DNA of 64,000 nucleotides from Portulaca oleracea (taxonomy: Eukaryota; Streptophyta; Magnoliopsida; Caryophyllales; Portulacaceae), in NCBI GenBank assembly GCA_029582165.1, contig CM055870.1, positions 6,691,832-6,755,831 on the forward strand, written 5' to 3'. How positions within the stretch are numbered: position 1 is the first letter of the stretch; the number at the start of each line of letters is the position of its first letter. Position numbers and translations under genes: made by a program. This document shows positions 12,525 to 23,799 of the stretch, piece by piece. The notes below the pieces were generated by a model. The model did not search any database. It was not told the DNA's origin and was given only the letters and a program-made list of their open reading frames with translations.

Positions 12525-13828
12525 TACTCTCTTCTTCTCTTCTCTTTATCTTGTGCTGCCAACCCCACGAAAGTTAGGTGTGGAGGATGAGTGCTTTTGT
12601 GTGGGAGCCTCACCCTAGCTACTAATACTTGTTTAAGGATGTTTAATTTTTCCCAATTAATACTTTAGACATTGCTTCCAAGTTCCAAGTTATCATTAAG
12701 AGCGAGGGATCACGGGAGAAATTATGGCATAATATATGAGATAAAATATCTCAAAATATGAAATAATTATAATAGTGTGGAAAATTCATTAAAATTTAAG
12801 CAACAATAATATAGTTATTGTGGAGAATTTGACGTGAGATACTTTAATGATATATTTCCTCTGTTCCATGTCTATAGTTCATTTCATATTGAAAAGTTAT
12901 TTTTATATCTCACAAAAACACGAATCTTACTTTTACGGTGGATCTCAAATATAAGACATAAAGAATATTTAATAATAGAATACTAGATATGATGGGAAGA
13001 GTTTGATGTCATGAATAGTGGAAAACATGACTTTCATGGTATGTGCTTCCTCTATATATATCTTTGCCGTCATGGAATTTTATTTTGGTTGATAGCATAT
13101 AAGGTAAGGTTGTAGGTAGCCAATGAAGAATATGGGCTTAAAATCTTTTGAATGATTGAAATTTATATGATATAAAAATGATTTAACTCAGTTCTTTGAT
13201 AAAATTAAGCTCATCATATAATTCTTATGAGACAATTTGTGTGATCACTGATCAATATATATTTATAAAGTTGAATAGACAAATGAATTATTTAACTTTT
13301 GGTTTACGTTCATAATCATCATATTTATCTTATTTGTAGGGTTTATATTACATAGGACAACAACCCACTTTATTTTAAGCTTAAAAAAAGAAACAGGAAG
13401 GGAAAAAAAATCTAAGCACCCAAATATAATATATCACCTTTAGGCTCTGGCATATATGAAATATCAATATCCTTTCTCATTGAAAATTAAAATAATAAAA
13501 TTATTAATACTTTTTTCTTGCATGTTCGATTTGGGTCCACAACGAGTCACACTTTTAAATAAAAATTATCTCTAGTTTTATTAATTAAAATGTTAAAGGA
13601 GGGGCAGAGAAACCAAAATACAATCATGATGTTTATTTATTCTTCTTTTTTGAAAGGGAATATTAATCATGTTATTGATCAATAACTAACTAAAGAACTA
13701 AAATAATAAATAAATTAAGAAGTGACTTTGCAAACAATTCCGTGGCCGCGTCCCAATCGATTGCATAAATGCATGGGGAAAAACATATTCGTTGTAGATA
13801 GATATTTTTTTAAAAAATGAAAAATGTG
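12525..13828. other. Intergenic, very AT-rich
   Basis: No gene is seen. Near 12857 there is a weak CCTCTGTTCCATG end resembling the Stowaway-like family, probably a decayed copy. Confidence 0.4.
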
Positions 13829-14106
13829 GCGCTCGCAAAAGATTGAGTTCGGTCAAATTTGAACCAATCAATGTTAAAATTTAGATAATAAATTGATGCA
13901 TGGACCTGGTTTTTCCCAGGTCAATTGGGTCGAACAATTTGGCCGGACCCATTTTCGGTAAGAATCGCGTTTAAACAATAGAAAAAGAGAAATATTATGT
14001 ACGAATATTTGTTCTATTCGATCATTATCAGAAATTCAGATGAAAAATTTATGATCAAACCCCTTTTTCAAATTCAGATATTCAAGTTGGACAAAATTTT
14101 GATCAA
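13829..14106. mobile_element. Decayed copy of the TCGGAC hAT-like element
   Basis: The left end GGCGCTCGCAAAAGATT and the right part ACAATAGAAAAAGAGAAAT, GAAATTCAGATGAAAAAT and ACAAAATTTTGATCAA align with the intact element at 58720-58998 in the same order. No target duplication is visible. The terminal bases are mutated. Confidence 0.5.
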
Positions 14107-14665
14107 CTCTAAAGAAAGAAAAAAGGAGCAAACAGGATAATTTTTGGCTTCAAAGTAATTCTGATTTTTATTTTTAGGGTTTAAAATTTGATTGATGGGC
14201 TGGCAGAATTTTAAAATGCCGTTAGTCGTTGGAGGAGACTTTGATAAGAAGGCAGCATGTTTTGTTGGGTCTTGATTGTTTTTGGAGCGCAAACACAATT
14301 TAGTTTCTTGGGCCAGCCTTTGTTTAAGGGGAAATAAACTTTTGAAAAGACATGAGTCCTTACAATAATTCCATCAAAAATAAATAAATAAATAAATAAA
14401 TTATACCAGTATTTTAATAACCTGTGTGATGTAAGAAATTCATTAACTTTTCGTGGTTTAGTTTTTGAAGTAATTTTATAACAATTGTCATTTCAGACGA
14501 AATATATATGATCGTATCTTGCTTTTCTTTTCTTTTTTGTATTAGGCTACTTAAAGCCGAAATGTAGATGTCACTTGCTTTAAATTATTATAATTTTCAA
14601 ACCTCAGATTTAAGTCTCAACCAAGTTATACAAATCTCACCCTGGCAAGATAGGCCACTCTATTT

Positions 14666-15109
14666 CTATGTTGTAAAAACGGGACCGGACCGGCCGGTCC
14701 AACCGTGAACCGGTAAGTTGACCGGTCCGGCTCCAGGTTTAACTCGGCCAACTGATTCAACCGGGGAAAAAACACAAAAAACGGTCCAACCGGGTGAACC
14801 GGTTGAACCGGCCGGTTCACGGTCAGACCGGAAATTTGATGATTTAATTTTACAAATTCCGGTTTTGACCGGTTCAATCCGGTTTTGACCAATTCATGCA
14901 ATTTCCATGTCGGTTTAATTATTTTGGTAGCTTAATCATATTTGAGGTATATGAAATTTTTTTAATTCGTGACCGGTTCATGCCGATTTTGAACGATTCA
15001 ACCGTCACCCGGTTCAACCGGTCTAATCCGGCCAAACCGGTCCAACCGATTGAACCATTAACCCACTGGGTCAACCGGTTCGGTGACCGATCCGGTTCTG
15101 ACAACATAG
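14666..15109. mobile_element. hAT-type MITE rich in CCGGTT
   Basis: The element is 444 bp with perfect 9-bp terminal repeats CTATGTTGT / ACAACATAG and a longer imperfect match (AAAACGGGACCGG against AGAACCGGATCGG). It is flanked on both sides by the 8-bp duplication CTCTATTT (14658-14665 and 15110-15117). The interior is packed with CCGGTT and AACCGG words in both orientations. An 8-bp duplication is the hAT signature. There is no transposase, so it must be mobilised in trans. Confidence 0.88.
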
Positions 15110-15452
15110 CTCTATTTGGGAGATGTTTAGAGGAAAATCAAATCACTAAAAACTCAAATCATTCAATTCACTCATCAACAAGCTTAATCCAAAATCATGG
15201 ATCATGCACATGAAATCCTTGTACAACACTGACCTTACATGATTAGTAACATTCCTACACATGGATACAATTCCCTAAATTTTGATTTCCCAAGTAATTC
15301 CATCCACTATTCTCAAGCACAACTAGTGCCTATCTCAAATACTCTGAATCCAAATAGACTGTTCCTTGTAACATCTGTGAGCACAGGATGATAAATAAGC
15401 CCTAAGAGCAACAAATGTTGCTCTACATTATGTGGAGCAGCAACTCATGAGC

Positions 15453-18400
15453 TTAAGACCCAAGAGAATTCGACACCACAACAGGATTCTGAGCTCTTAG
15501 ACACTCGATTTTGGATTTGACGTCGTTGTGGAAGGATACAAGTGATTTTTGGCGGGAGGCAAAAGCCGCATTTACCTGTTTAATCCCTTCTTCGAGATCT
15601 TTCCTTCTCTGCACCTCATTGTTGTATTTCTTCATGAGCATTTCTCTTTGTTCCGAAACTGTTTCTAGGTTTTTGGTTGACTTGGACACTTTGTCAAGGA
15701 GGGTGTCCCTTTCTTCCTTCAAGGCATTGATCGCTTCTTCGAGATCTTTCTTTCTCTGCATTGCATCGTTGTATTTCTCTAAGAACATTTCTCTTTGTTC
15801 TGAAACTGTTTTGAGGTTTTCAGTTAATTTAGATACTTTGTCAAAGAGGGAGTCCCTTTCTTCCTTCAAAGCATTCATCCCTTCGTCGAGATCTTTACTT
15901 CTCTGCATCGCATCGTTGTATTTCTCTAATAACATTTCTCTTTGTTCTGAACCTGTTTCGAGGTTCTCAGTTAATTTAGATACTTCGTCAAGGAGGGAGT
16001 CCCTTTCTTCCTTCAAAATGTTGACCCTCTCTTCAAGATCTTTCCTTTGCTGCGCCTCCTCGGTATATTTCTCCAAGAACATTTCTCTTTCTTCCGAAAC
16101 TGTTTTGAGGTTTTCAGTAGATTTAGAGAGTTTGTCAAAGAGGGATTCTTTTTCTTCCTTCAAAACATTGAACTCCCTCTCAAGGTCAACGTATCTCGCC
16201 TTGCAATCTTCCAAAATCTGGTTGCTTGGATCAGCATCCTTTTCCAAGCAAGTATATTTGTCTCTGATTGTGTTGAGTACATTGCTCAGCTTCTCCTTCC
16301 AACATGCAGGATCTCCCTCAAAGTCAAGTCCCTTCACCAAATCAAAGGAAATGAAACCATTTTAGAGCTCCCATTACTGTGAGTGACACTGAAACACTCA
16401 GAGAAGCTGAGACTAATTTCATGCTCATGCCTAGTTACTGTGAAGCCTATACAACCTCCAACAATCATCGACCTATCCTACTGAAACACTCTGAGAAGGA
16501 TGGAGGGCTCTTTCGGTTGACAATACTGAAGCTGAGTTTTCTGTCTCATGCAAAGATGTAGGTCTAAAGAACAGTTTGCGAATATCATTTTTTCACAGCA
16601 GCAAAGATATAGAGACTGCAAACCCTAAACTAATTCTGTGATGTAAGGAAATTAACCATTCGGATCCAACTAAGATCATCTTATAAAGAAAGATTTGGCG
16701 CTCTGAATTGAGTTCTATTCTTTCATTTTATTTTGTTTGGAAAAATGGTGTAAGCCGTTTACAGCTGAGAATCAATCTGGGAGAAGAAAAATGTGTATAA
16801 TCATCACTTGATGATCTTTAGTCCGAAGGATACAACAATGTACCCTAATATCAAAGGAAAGACTAGAATGAAAAAGAATGAGCTGAATCTACACAACATT
16901 AATCCAGGAGCTACCTTATAATCACAGCTACTTCTGGTGTTCAATTCTTTCTCTTCTGTACTCGATACTTCTGATGAAGCCAACAATGCAACTGTGCTGT
17001 TCAGTCTCTCGCAGAGAAGTTTGCACTGCTCTTTGACAACACCGTTATCCGAGCTGAAGGTTCTAAGACCATCTCTATCCATCGTGCAACAGGTTTCTAA
17101 AGTTGTAAAGAGATTTGTGCCAATCTCACTCATACTAGACAGCAACTGGTTGGCAAAGGATTTTTCATCAGCTACAGAACTCTGCAGAAATAGCAAACGA
17201 AGAATGTTAGCTTCAGCGCTTATGCAGCAAGCAATTCCCCCAATCAGCCTTACAGGGAGTCCTGTTTTACCTGCATAACAGATAGAACGTCCTTATAGAT
17301 TTCTTTGCACGTTGACACTGATTTACACAGCATTTGCGGAATTTCACCGGCTAGCTTCACCTCCCGCTCAAGTTTTACTACCTCTTCGTTCAACTGGTTA
17401 TTCAAGAAAAGCTGCTCACCGTGACGTTTCTGCAAGTCAAGCATATAGCAGGTGAAAGAATGAAGTAAAGAACTTAATAGCAGGTGAAAGAATGAAGTAA
17501 AGAACTTAATCTCTTCACTAAAGATTTAAAATCAACCATCAGATTTGATAAGATGTCTACAAGCAGATATCTTTTCTTTTTTTTTTGTGTGTGTGTATGT
17601 GGGGGGGGGGGGGGGTGTCATAACTGAAGCACTCAAAAGCTAGTGTTTATTCAAAATTTTCTAGGTACATGACTTTACTAGTACCGATGTACAAAATTGT
17701 CAGAGAATAACAACTCTATCAGTTTATAGTTCTACTTCACTAAACTCTTCTTCCTAAGAATTCCCAAGTCATTTCATTAATTATAGCTACTTCCATTAAT
17801 TTAAGGAAAAATGGAATCTAACAATTCGAACTTTGGGGGTAGTAACTTTTAACGAACCCAAATTAGGAAATCCTTTCTACCGTGCCCAACTTTTCCTAGC
17901 ATGCAACTACAGTGTTTGACTCACTGGAAAAGTGACCTGGCAGCTGAGCATGTGCAAGTGGACACGGTAAATCATCATGTTTTCCAGCATGTGCACATGC
18001 TCAGTTGCCAAATCACTTTTCCGATCAGTCAAACACGACGATTGCCTGCTAGAAAAAACGTGATGAAAAGTTGGGCAAGATAGAAAGGATTTTACTTAAT
18101 TTAAAATGTAGCTCAAGTATCATATTACACATCATACAACTATTAGATGATCCATTTCAAGCTATTGAACATGAAAAGGGCTTCAGTATCTATACTAATA
18201 ACCAATCTAGGTACTAGGATAATAAAAAGTTGAACGAATTGAACTGGAAACAAACCTCAAGTTCTTCTCTCTCTTTAACAGCAAGTTCCATTTGTCGCTT
18301 GAGATTTTGGATCTCCAGCTCATAGCGATCTTTTGAGAAACCCTGGAAATAGTACCGTTAGCCAATTAACCATAAAAACTTTATACAAGAAACCAACAAA

Positions 18401-21400
18401 TCACTTCTAAAGAGCATGTTTCCAAAATCAAGTTTGTACAATGAGTATATCACAATGGAAACCTCTCAAGGTTGTCTTCACTTCCCAGAACTTATAAACA
18501 TGATGAGACATTATATGATTACTCTAAAAAAATTCAATTTGTGCACATCAGTTAGGATCTCATAGTTGGAACACTACATGTCTCACAATAAATAAAGTGA
18601 AACTCACCGGACTTATCCCGTCAGAGGACAGTGATCGAGCCTTCACTGCAGGAGTCATCTGGATTGAATCAAGGTCAGCTACATATCCTTTATTCATCTT
18701 CATCCATAAATCTTCGTCTACCACATTGTTAAATGCATCAGGTAGGGGACTCGAATCACTATCACATGTTGTATAATTTGACCTTTTGATGACAAAAGAA
18801 GTTGGGCCTTTCTCAAAGCAAGGGGTGCTAAGAGCATCTTCCTGCCACATAGGCAGGCTGCTGCTGCTCCTCTCACTAATACATCTTGAGAAATCTTCTT
18901 TCTACAACCAGAAACAAGACTTTCAGAAAGATAAATGATATCCTCAAGCTGCATTGATGAGCAGAACTGAAAAATACTGGAGTAGCAACGAAGCAAACCT
19001 GACTATAGCTCCTCTGCTGACTAGCTGAAGAATTCACCAAGTTGCTTAGATTTTCAATTTTGATTTGTTGCTCCTTCATGTGTTCGTCTCTTTGCCTGAG
19101 CAATCTTCTCTCTTCCTCGAGCTCTGTTGCAAGTTTTTCACGCTCTAATTCATACTAATAAACACACAAAAAAAAATCAGGAGATAAGTTTGGTCAATAA
19201 TCTCAAATGAGTCAAATCTACCAACTAAACAAGATTCTATTTTACCTTGAGCAGATCATTACGCAATTTCAAGACTTCTTGCTCCAGAACCTCTGCCATA
19301 GATCCCTAAACAAGTGCTTCATATGTAATTATTTTATTCTATGCAACTTAAGAGCGTTTCATGAAAGGTAAAGCCAACCTCACCTGGAGCTTTTTGCGTA
19401 GCTCCTCTATCTCTAGCTTTTGCCGCTTCAACAAGGCCGCATCAGTCAAGATCTAAATTGCCAAATCATGAATCAGTGTACAATCAGGGGAGGTAAACAT
19501 CACATTCTATAGGTCCTAACTAAGCCATATTTTCATTCAAAAAATCTGACAAACACAGACACATAATGCAAACAATAAGACCCATATGAATAATTGGTTG
19601 ATATAAGTATGAAGATAAGAAGTGCTGATCCAGCATACTTTGTAAATTGTTCATAAAAAGGAGACTTCTAATCCATATTCACTACCTATGTCATCCAAGT
19701 TCTAATTACAAAAGGGACTGAAATTTAATCGGATCCATGGATGATGCCTACTAAATATCAAGCAATCAGGGCAGGGAGTACCTCATTCACTTGAGCACAG
19801 TTTGTGACACGCTTGGCTCTATTAGCAAACTGAAGAGTTCCTTTAGTTTCTTCAACATGGACCTGATCATTTCCAAGAGGCACGACTCTCAGGTAACTTA
19901 AACAAAACATCTGATATGGATTCCAATTTACAGAGTCAAAAGTACACAAACCTCCTCAGGTGCCACTGTACAGATTATCGAAGTTTTAGCATTGCCACCA
20001 AGAGCAGATTGGAGTATGCGAGTCAGCTTACTATCACGATATGGAATATGTCCTCTGCATCATCAGTACATGTTTATTTTAAATGGATGGTTATGAGTTG
20101 TAATTATGACTTACAGGGATCATACATAAGAGTAACGCTAAATGCCAGCAACAATTGTACCTCTGCTTAGCCCCTTCACTAAGTTTGTTAATGACATTAC
20201 CAAGAACCATCAAGCTCTTGTTAATGTGTTTCCCTTCCTTTAATCTGACTCCATCAGCACCGGTTTTAGCAATTCTTTCAGATCCCGCCAAGTCCACCAA
20301 GTTCTGGGTATTGTTGTGACAAATTATATTAGTAACAATTATCCTTGATTGGAAGAAGTTGTAGATGTGAACAATTGATATGGTTAACAAGAAGACATAC
20401 CAAAACAGAAACACGAATAGCATCAGAGCTTGAATAGCCCTGTGAAGAATCTATCTCCTTGCTCTTGCTTTCGATCACCTGTTTTCAATACTACCAACAG
20501 TCAGGGGGCCTGTGTTTACCAAATGCTCGAGATCAGCTAGAGCAGAAAGTAACTACCATTCTAAATATTGTATGGGATCTGCTACTTCGCACGTTCATGT
20601 TTGTTTCACCAAAATGCCTATTCACTGCACCATTATTCAAAACCATTTCTCAGACTGGGTTCACAATTTACAAGAAACACAAGTGATGTGCAGTGAGGTG
20701 ATACCAACCTTCTCCAGCTTCAAGAAGTTTATGTACTTGTTCAGCATTATTCACAATTTCCTCTCTAAGACCAGCAACAAAAACGCCACGCTGAAAGGAA
20801 AAGGAAATCAGGAGCTTTGCACAATCAATCTATGAAAATAACCAATGATGTCTCATTTACCTCCAAGCTTTCATGGATTGGCAACTTCTGGCTATGCAAC
20901 ACCAAAAGATCATTAATTTCTTCATTATAAATTTCCATATATGATACACGAATCAAGAACTCCCGCTCATCATGCTGAAATGGCAGACAAAAAAAATTCT
21001 CTTCAGAAACTTCACAAAATCTTCAAACAAACATGACATCAATTGGTAGCTAAGATAATTTATAACTAAGCAGGTGTGGGAAGGAGAGGAGAAGGAAGTA
21101 AACCGCTTGGATCATGTCAAAAACATCTTTGACAGCACGATGAATGATTCCGGGGTCATTTTCTGATCCATTCATGGTGAATGTCTTTCCACTGCTGGTC
21201 TGCCCATATGCAAACACCGTGCCTACAAAGGCAGCAACATAAAATCAATATACCGAATGACTCGCATAATAATTCAGGTTAGTTAAAATTCAATGCGCCT
21301 CTAGCAATAACTGAGAAAATAACATCATGGAGAAATATCTTATGCTGATTTAGTTAAAGTTAACAACCATTTAGATATAAACGTAACAAATTGAAAGCTT

Positions 21401-21936
21401 AAATTGTACAAATATTGAAACAAATGCAAGCATCTTACAATGAGCTTCCATAAGTACCACGGATGAAGTAGAAAACACATAAAACGGGATCATTTTCTCA
21501 AGCAAGAAGCTCAGAAACCCTAGATTTTGTCTAATTTTCACGGAATCATTACTGCACACCTCAACTACCACCAATGCTGAAAAGAAGAGCAGATCCTTAC
21601 CATTGAATCCTTCAACAGCAGCACTGATGATATCCTTAGTAAGCAGCTCATAAACCCTAGAATTCGGACAAGCCTGATCGAACACATGATCTGCCACACA
21701 ATCCAATCCAGAACAATCAACAAAGCTCGGACAACATATCAGCTCAAAAAAACAAGGATTATTGGTTTCGGAAAGATGATTAGAAGAATACCGAAGGAGT
21801 AGGAGACGCCGGAAATGGGGGTGCCGGAATCCTTGTGAAGAGAGATGTGGTTGTCGCGAATGTTCCAGAAGACTCCATTGATGGATTCTTGAGTCACCGG
21901 TGGCCTCACTCTCACTGCTACGCAGATCTTCTCCAT
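15453..21936 (-). CDS. KIN-7N: Kinesin-like protein KIN-7N orthologue, 997 aa
   Basis: Plus-end-directed microtubule motor of the kinesin-7 (CENP-E-like) class with an N-terminal motor. Eighteen minus-strand exons: 21936-21792, 21690-21601, 21222-21104, 20974-20861, 20790-20709, 20624-20557, 20478-20401, 20303-20161, 20054-19952, 19862-19782, 19452-19384, 19305-19246, 19154-18999, 18901-18608, 18342-18256, 17429-17271, 17181-16915, 16331-15453. Every junction is GT-AG and phases agree, giving 2,994 nt. Residues 1-48 open with [13 protein letters not shown]. The P-loop GQTSSGKT is at 85-92, switch I NVRSSRSH at 194-201, switch [10 protein letters not shown] at 234-241, and the neck with [11 protein letters not shown] follows. 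Coiled coil fills 342-440 and 535-997. The end, [20 protein letters not shown], strongly matches Arabidopsis KIN-7N (823 residues as I recall it). The extra length is largely a tandem repeat in exon 18. The last acceptor (GGTGAAG) is the weakest join. Confidence 0.94.
15594..16181 (-). repeat. Four tandem 147-bp (49-aa) units in the kinesin tail
   Basis: The word GAGATCT (or its AAGATCT/AAGGTCA variants) recurs at 15594, 15741, 15888, 16035 and 16182, always 147 bp apart. Each unit codes for 49 residues of the form [17 protein letters not shown], DxVSKxTENL, then [17 protein letters not shown], covering about residues 756-951. Forty-nine is exactly seven heptads, so copies add rod length without changing coiled-coil register. 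The unit nearest the motor is the most divergent. Confidence 0.95.
17446..17509. repeat. 32-bp tandem duplication in a KIN-7N intron
   Basis: Two adjacent copies of a 32-bp unit beginning TAGCAGGTGAAAGAATG lie just inside the intron upstream of exon 16. They do not touch the splice site. Confidence 0.9.
17601..17615. repeat. Poly-G tract in a KIN-7N intron
   Basis: A run of 15 G follows a short GT repeat. On the coding strand this is poly-C, so the RNA carries a C tract. The length may be approximate because homopolymers are error-prone. Confidence 0.8.
17869..18093. repeat. Intronic inverted repeat, possible hairpin
   Basis: Arms of roughly 90-105 nt face each other around a loop of about 30 nt: GTGTTTGACTCACTGGAAAA and CAGCTGAGCATGTGCA on the left, TGCACATGCTCAGTTG and TTTTCCGATCAGTCAAACAC on the right. 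Outer parts also pair (CCTTTCTACCGTGCCCAACT with AGTTGGGCAAGATAGAAAGG). It sits between exons 15 and 16 of KIN-7N. It may be a foldback MITE or a young hairpin-RNA locus. Confidence 0.75.
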
Positions 21937-22067
21937 TTCAATGGCTTTCTCTCTCTAACAGAAGCTGGGAAGGAGTAGTTGAGTTTGTGAGTTTTGAATT
22001 CTGATTCTGAATGAGGGGGCGGGCTCTTCAGTCTGAAGGTGAAGAGGGTAGACAGTTTTTTGAACAC

Positions 22068-22072
22068 AACGG
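22068..22072 (+). promoter_or_regulatory. Single AACGG core upstream of KIN-7N
   Basis: ACAACGGAAT, about 130 bp before the KIN-7N start, contains the AACGG core of the mitosis-specific activator element bound by three-repeat MYB factors. The flanks only partly fit the consensus and there is one copy, in reverse orientation to the gene. Weak evidence. Confidence 0.25.
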
Positions 22073-22489
22073 AATTGTTTGACAAAAAAGCAATTATTTT
22101 CTTTTTGTTGCTTTTTTTGGGTGGTTGGGCTTGGGCCGGGCTCTTGTAGGTCAAGAGATGGGGACCTTGTGGTCGGTAACTGAGCCCACTGTAGCCCATC
22201 TTCTGAACACAAACAACTAGGCCCGGCAAAAGACCGGTCCTGAGTACAACTCAAAAAATTGTTTTTTTTTTTGAGAGAACTCAAAAGATGGTTGGATACT
22301 TGGATGTGGCAGATGCTTTTTATTTTATTTTATTTTTTATAAACGGCAGATGCCTTTTAAAACTGGTTTGAAACTCACCACATTATTTTTCTAATAGTTG
22401 GCTGTTAGGCGACAATCCAACTATTTTGACTGAAATCTAACAAAATAAGTTTAAGGATGTGTTTGTCTTATCACACATTTTACCAAATC

Positions 22490-22890
22490 CTGGTATAAAA
22501 GGTCGGGTTGGAAGTTTTTGACCCGTCGGCCCGACTCTGACCCGACCATCGGCAGGTACCTTCGGCCCGAGCCCGGACCCTACGGGCCACGGGTCGACAA
22601 ATATATAAAATGAAATTTTTTATTAAAAAAGCCTAAAATTTACGCGTTTTATTTATGTATTTAGTCGGGTCGTCAGACCGGGCCGCGTCGGGTCACAAAA
22701 AACCTAAACTTAATCTAAGATTTTTTTAAAAAAAAAATTTGTATTTAGTCGGGTCGTCGGGCCGGGCTAGGTCACCGAGCCCGACCTGACAATACTTCAG
22801 GGCCTCGACTTTTTCGGGCCGGACCGGGTCACCTTATAAAATTGTGACCTTGACCCACATTTTTTCGGGGCGGATTGGGCGAGTCCCCGG
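22490..22890. repeat. GC-rich CGGGTC/GGCCCG repeat block
   Basis: The stretch holds many CGGGTCG, GGCCGGGC and CCCGACC words in an otherwise AT-rich surround, and a partly duplicated core beginning TTTAGTCGGGTCGTC that appears twice about 80 bp apart. It resembles the inside of hAT-like elements seen elsewhere in the window, but I find no clean terminal repeats or target duplication. Confidence 0.5.
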
Positions 22891-23210
22891 CCCATTGAGC
22901 ATGTTTATTTCAAATAGAGATAGAGCGAACGTGAAGAACTTGAGCTATAAGGAGTAACATGGACCGGAAAATTAAATTGTCATAAAATTAGACCTAAGAA
23001 CTAATTTACAAAGAGAAGGGAAAAATGATTTTCACTAATAATCACTTTCCCCATTTTTCTAATCTCAAACACCTGAAAATGAAATAATCATTTTTCAAAA
23101 ATGATTTTTCACCCACTAAACACACCCTCAATTTAAAAAAACCACGAATATTAGACCCAATTTGTTGTTTAATGGGACAAATGAGAATTACCGTGCCAGA
23201 CAAATTTTTG

Positions 23211-23335
23211 GCAACCAACATTACATACGTTTGATTGGATCGCATGAATTGTGATGTAATCATGATTTTGCTAGCCAACATCACACACATTTGATTAGAT
23301 ATTTGGATAGCATGAATTATGACGTCATGCTGATG
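23211..23335. repeat. Imperfect ~60-bp direct repeat
   Basis: GCAACCAACATTACATACGT plus TTGATTGGAT and GCATGAATTGTGATGT recur as GCCAACATCACACACATTTG plus TTAGAT and GCATGAATTATGACGTC. Two diverged copies; origin unknown. Confidence 0.5.
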
Positions 23336-23799
23336 TAATGTAATGACCAACATTTGATTCTCAGTGTGTTGTACTTGCTTTGGAGCTGCACGAACAAACA
23401 TTCATTGATGTCCAAAAGGTCCAACATGACCCACAATGGAGCTATGCAGATTAAATACAGTCATGCACTCATGCATGCTAAGGTGTTTAATGCAATTTTT
23501 CATGGTTGTATAATTATATGGTTTGTCTTTTTTATTTTTTAAAACCTTTATGAGGTTGAAAATCCACATCATAAAAGATACATAAATCTACAAAACGTTA
23601 ACAAAACAAAAAAAAAGAAGAGTAGCAAAAACAAGTAAAACATACAACCTTAGGAAGACAAATTAGACAATACAAAGTGAAGACCCAAGGTCTCAAGCTC
23701 TAATTCACTAGATTGCAAATGCATTTTAGGAGGGTTCCTTCAATTATGCCTTGTTTTCTTTATGCGATTCTTCTTCAAGTGCTCCACTGCTGCTTGTTG

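Noticed and set aside
15511..16365. 284-codon plus-strand open frame
   Set aside because: It is antisense to KIN-7N exon 18; the repeated coiled-coil codons keep the opposite strand free of stops.
22490..22890. Possible hAT element by motif texture
   Set aside because: Kept only as a repeat block, because no terminal repeats or 8-bp duplication could be found.
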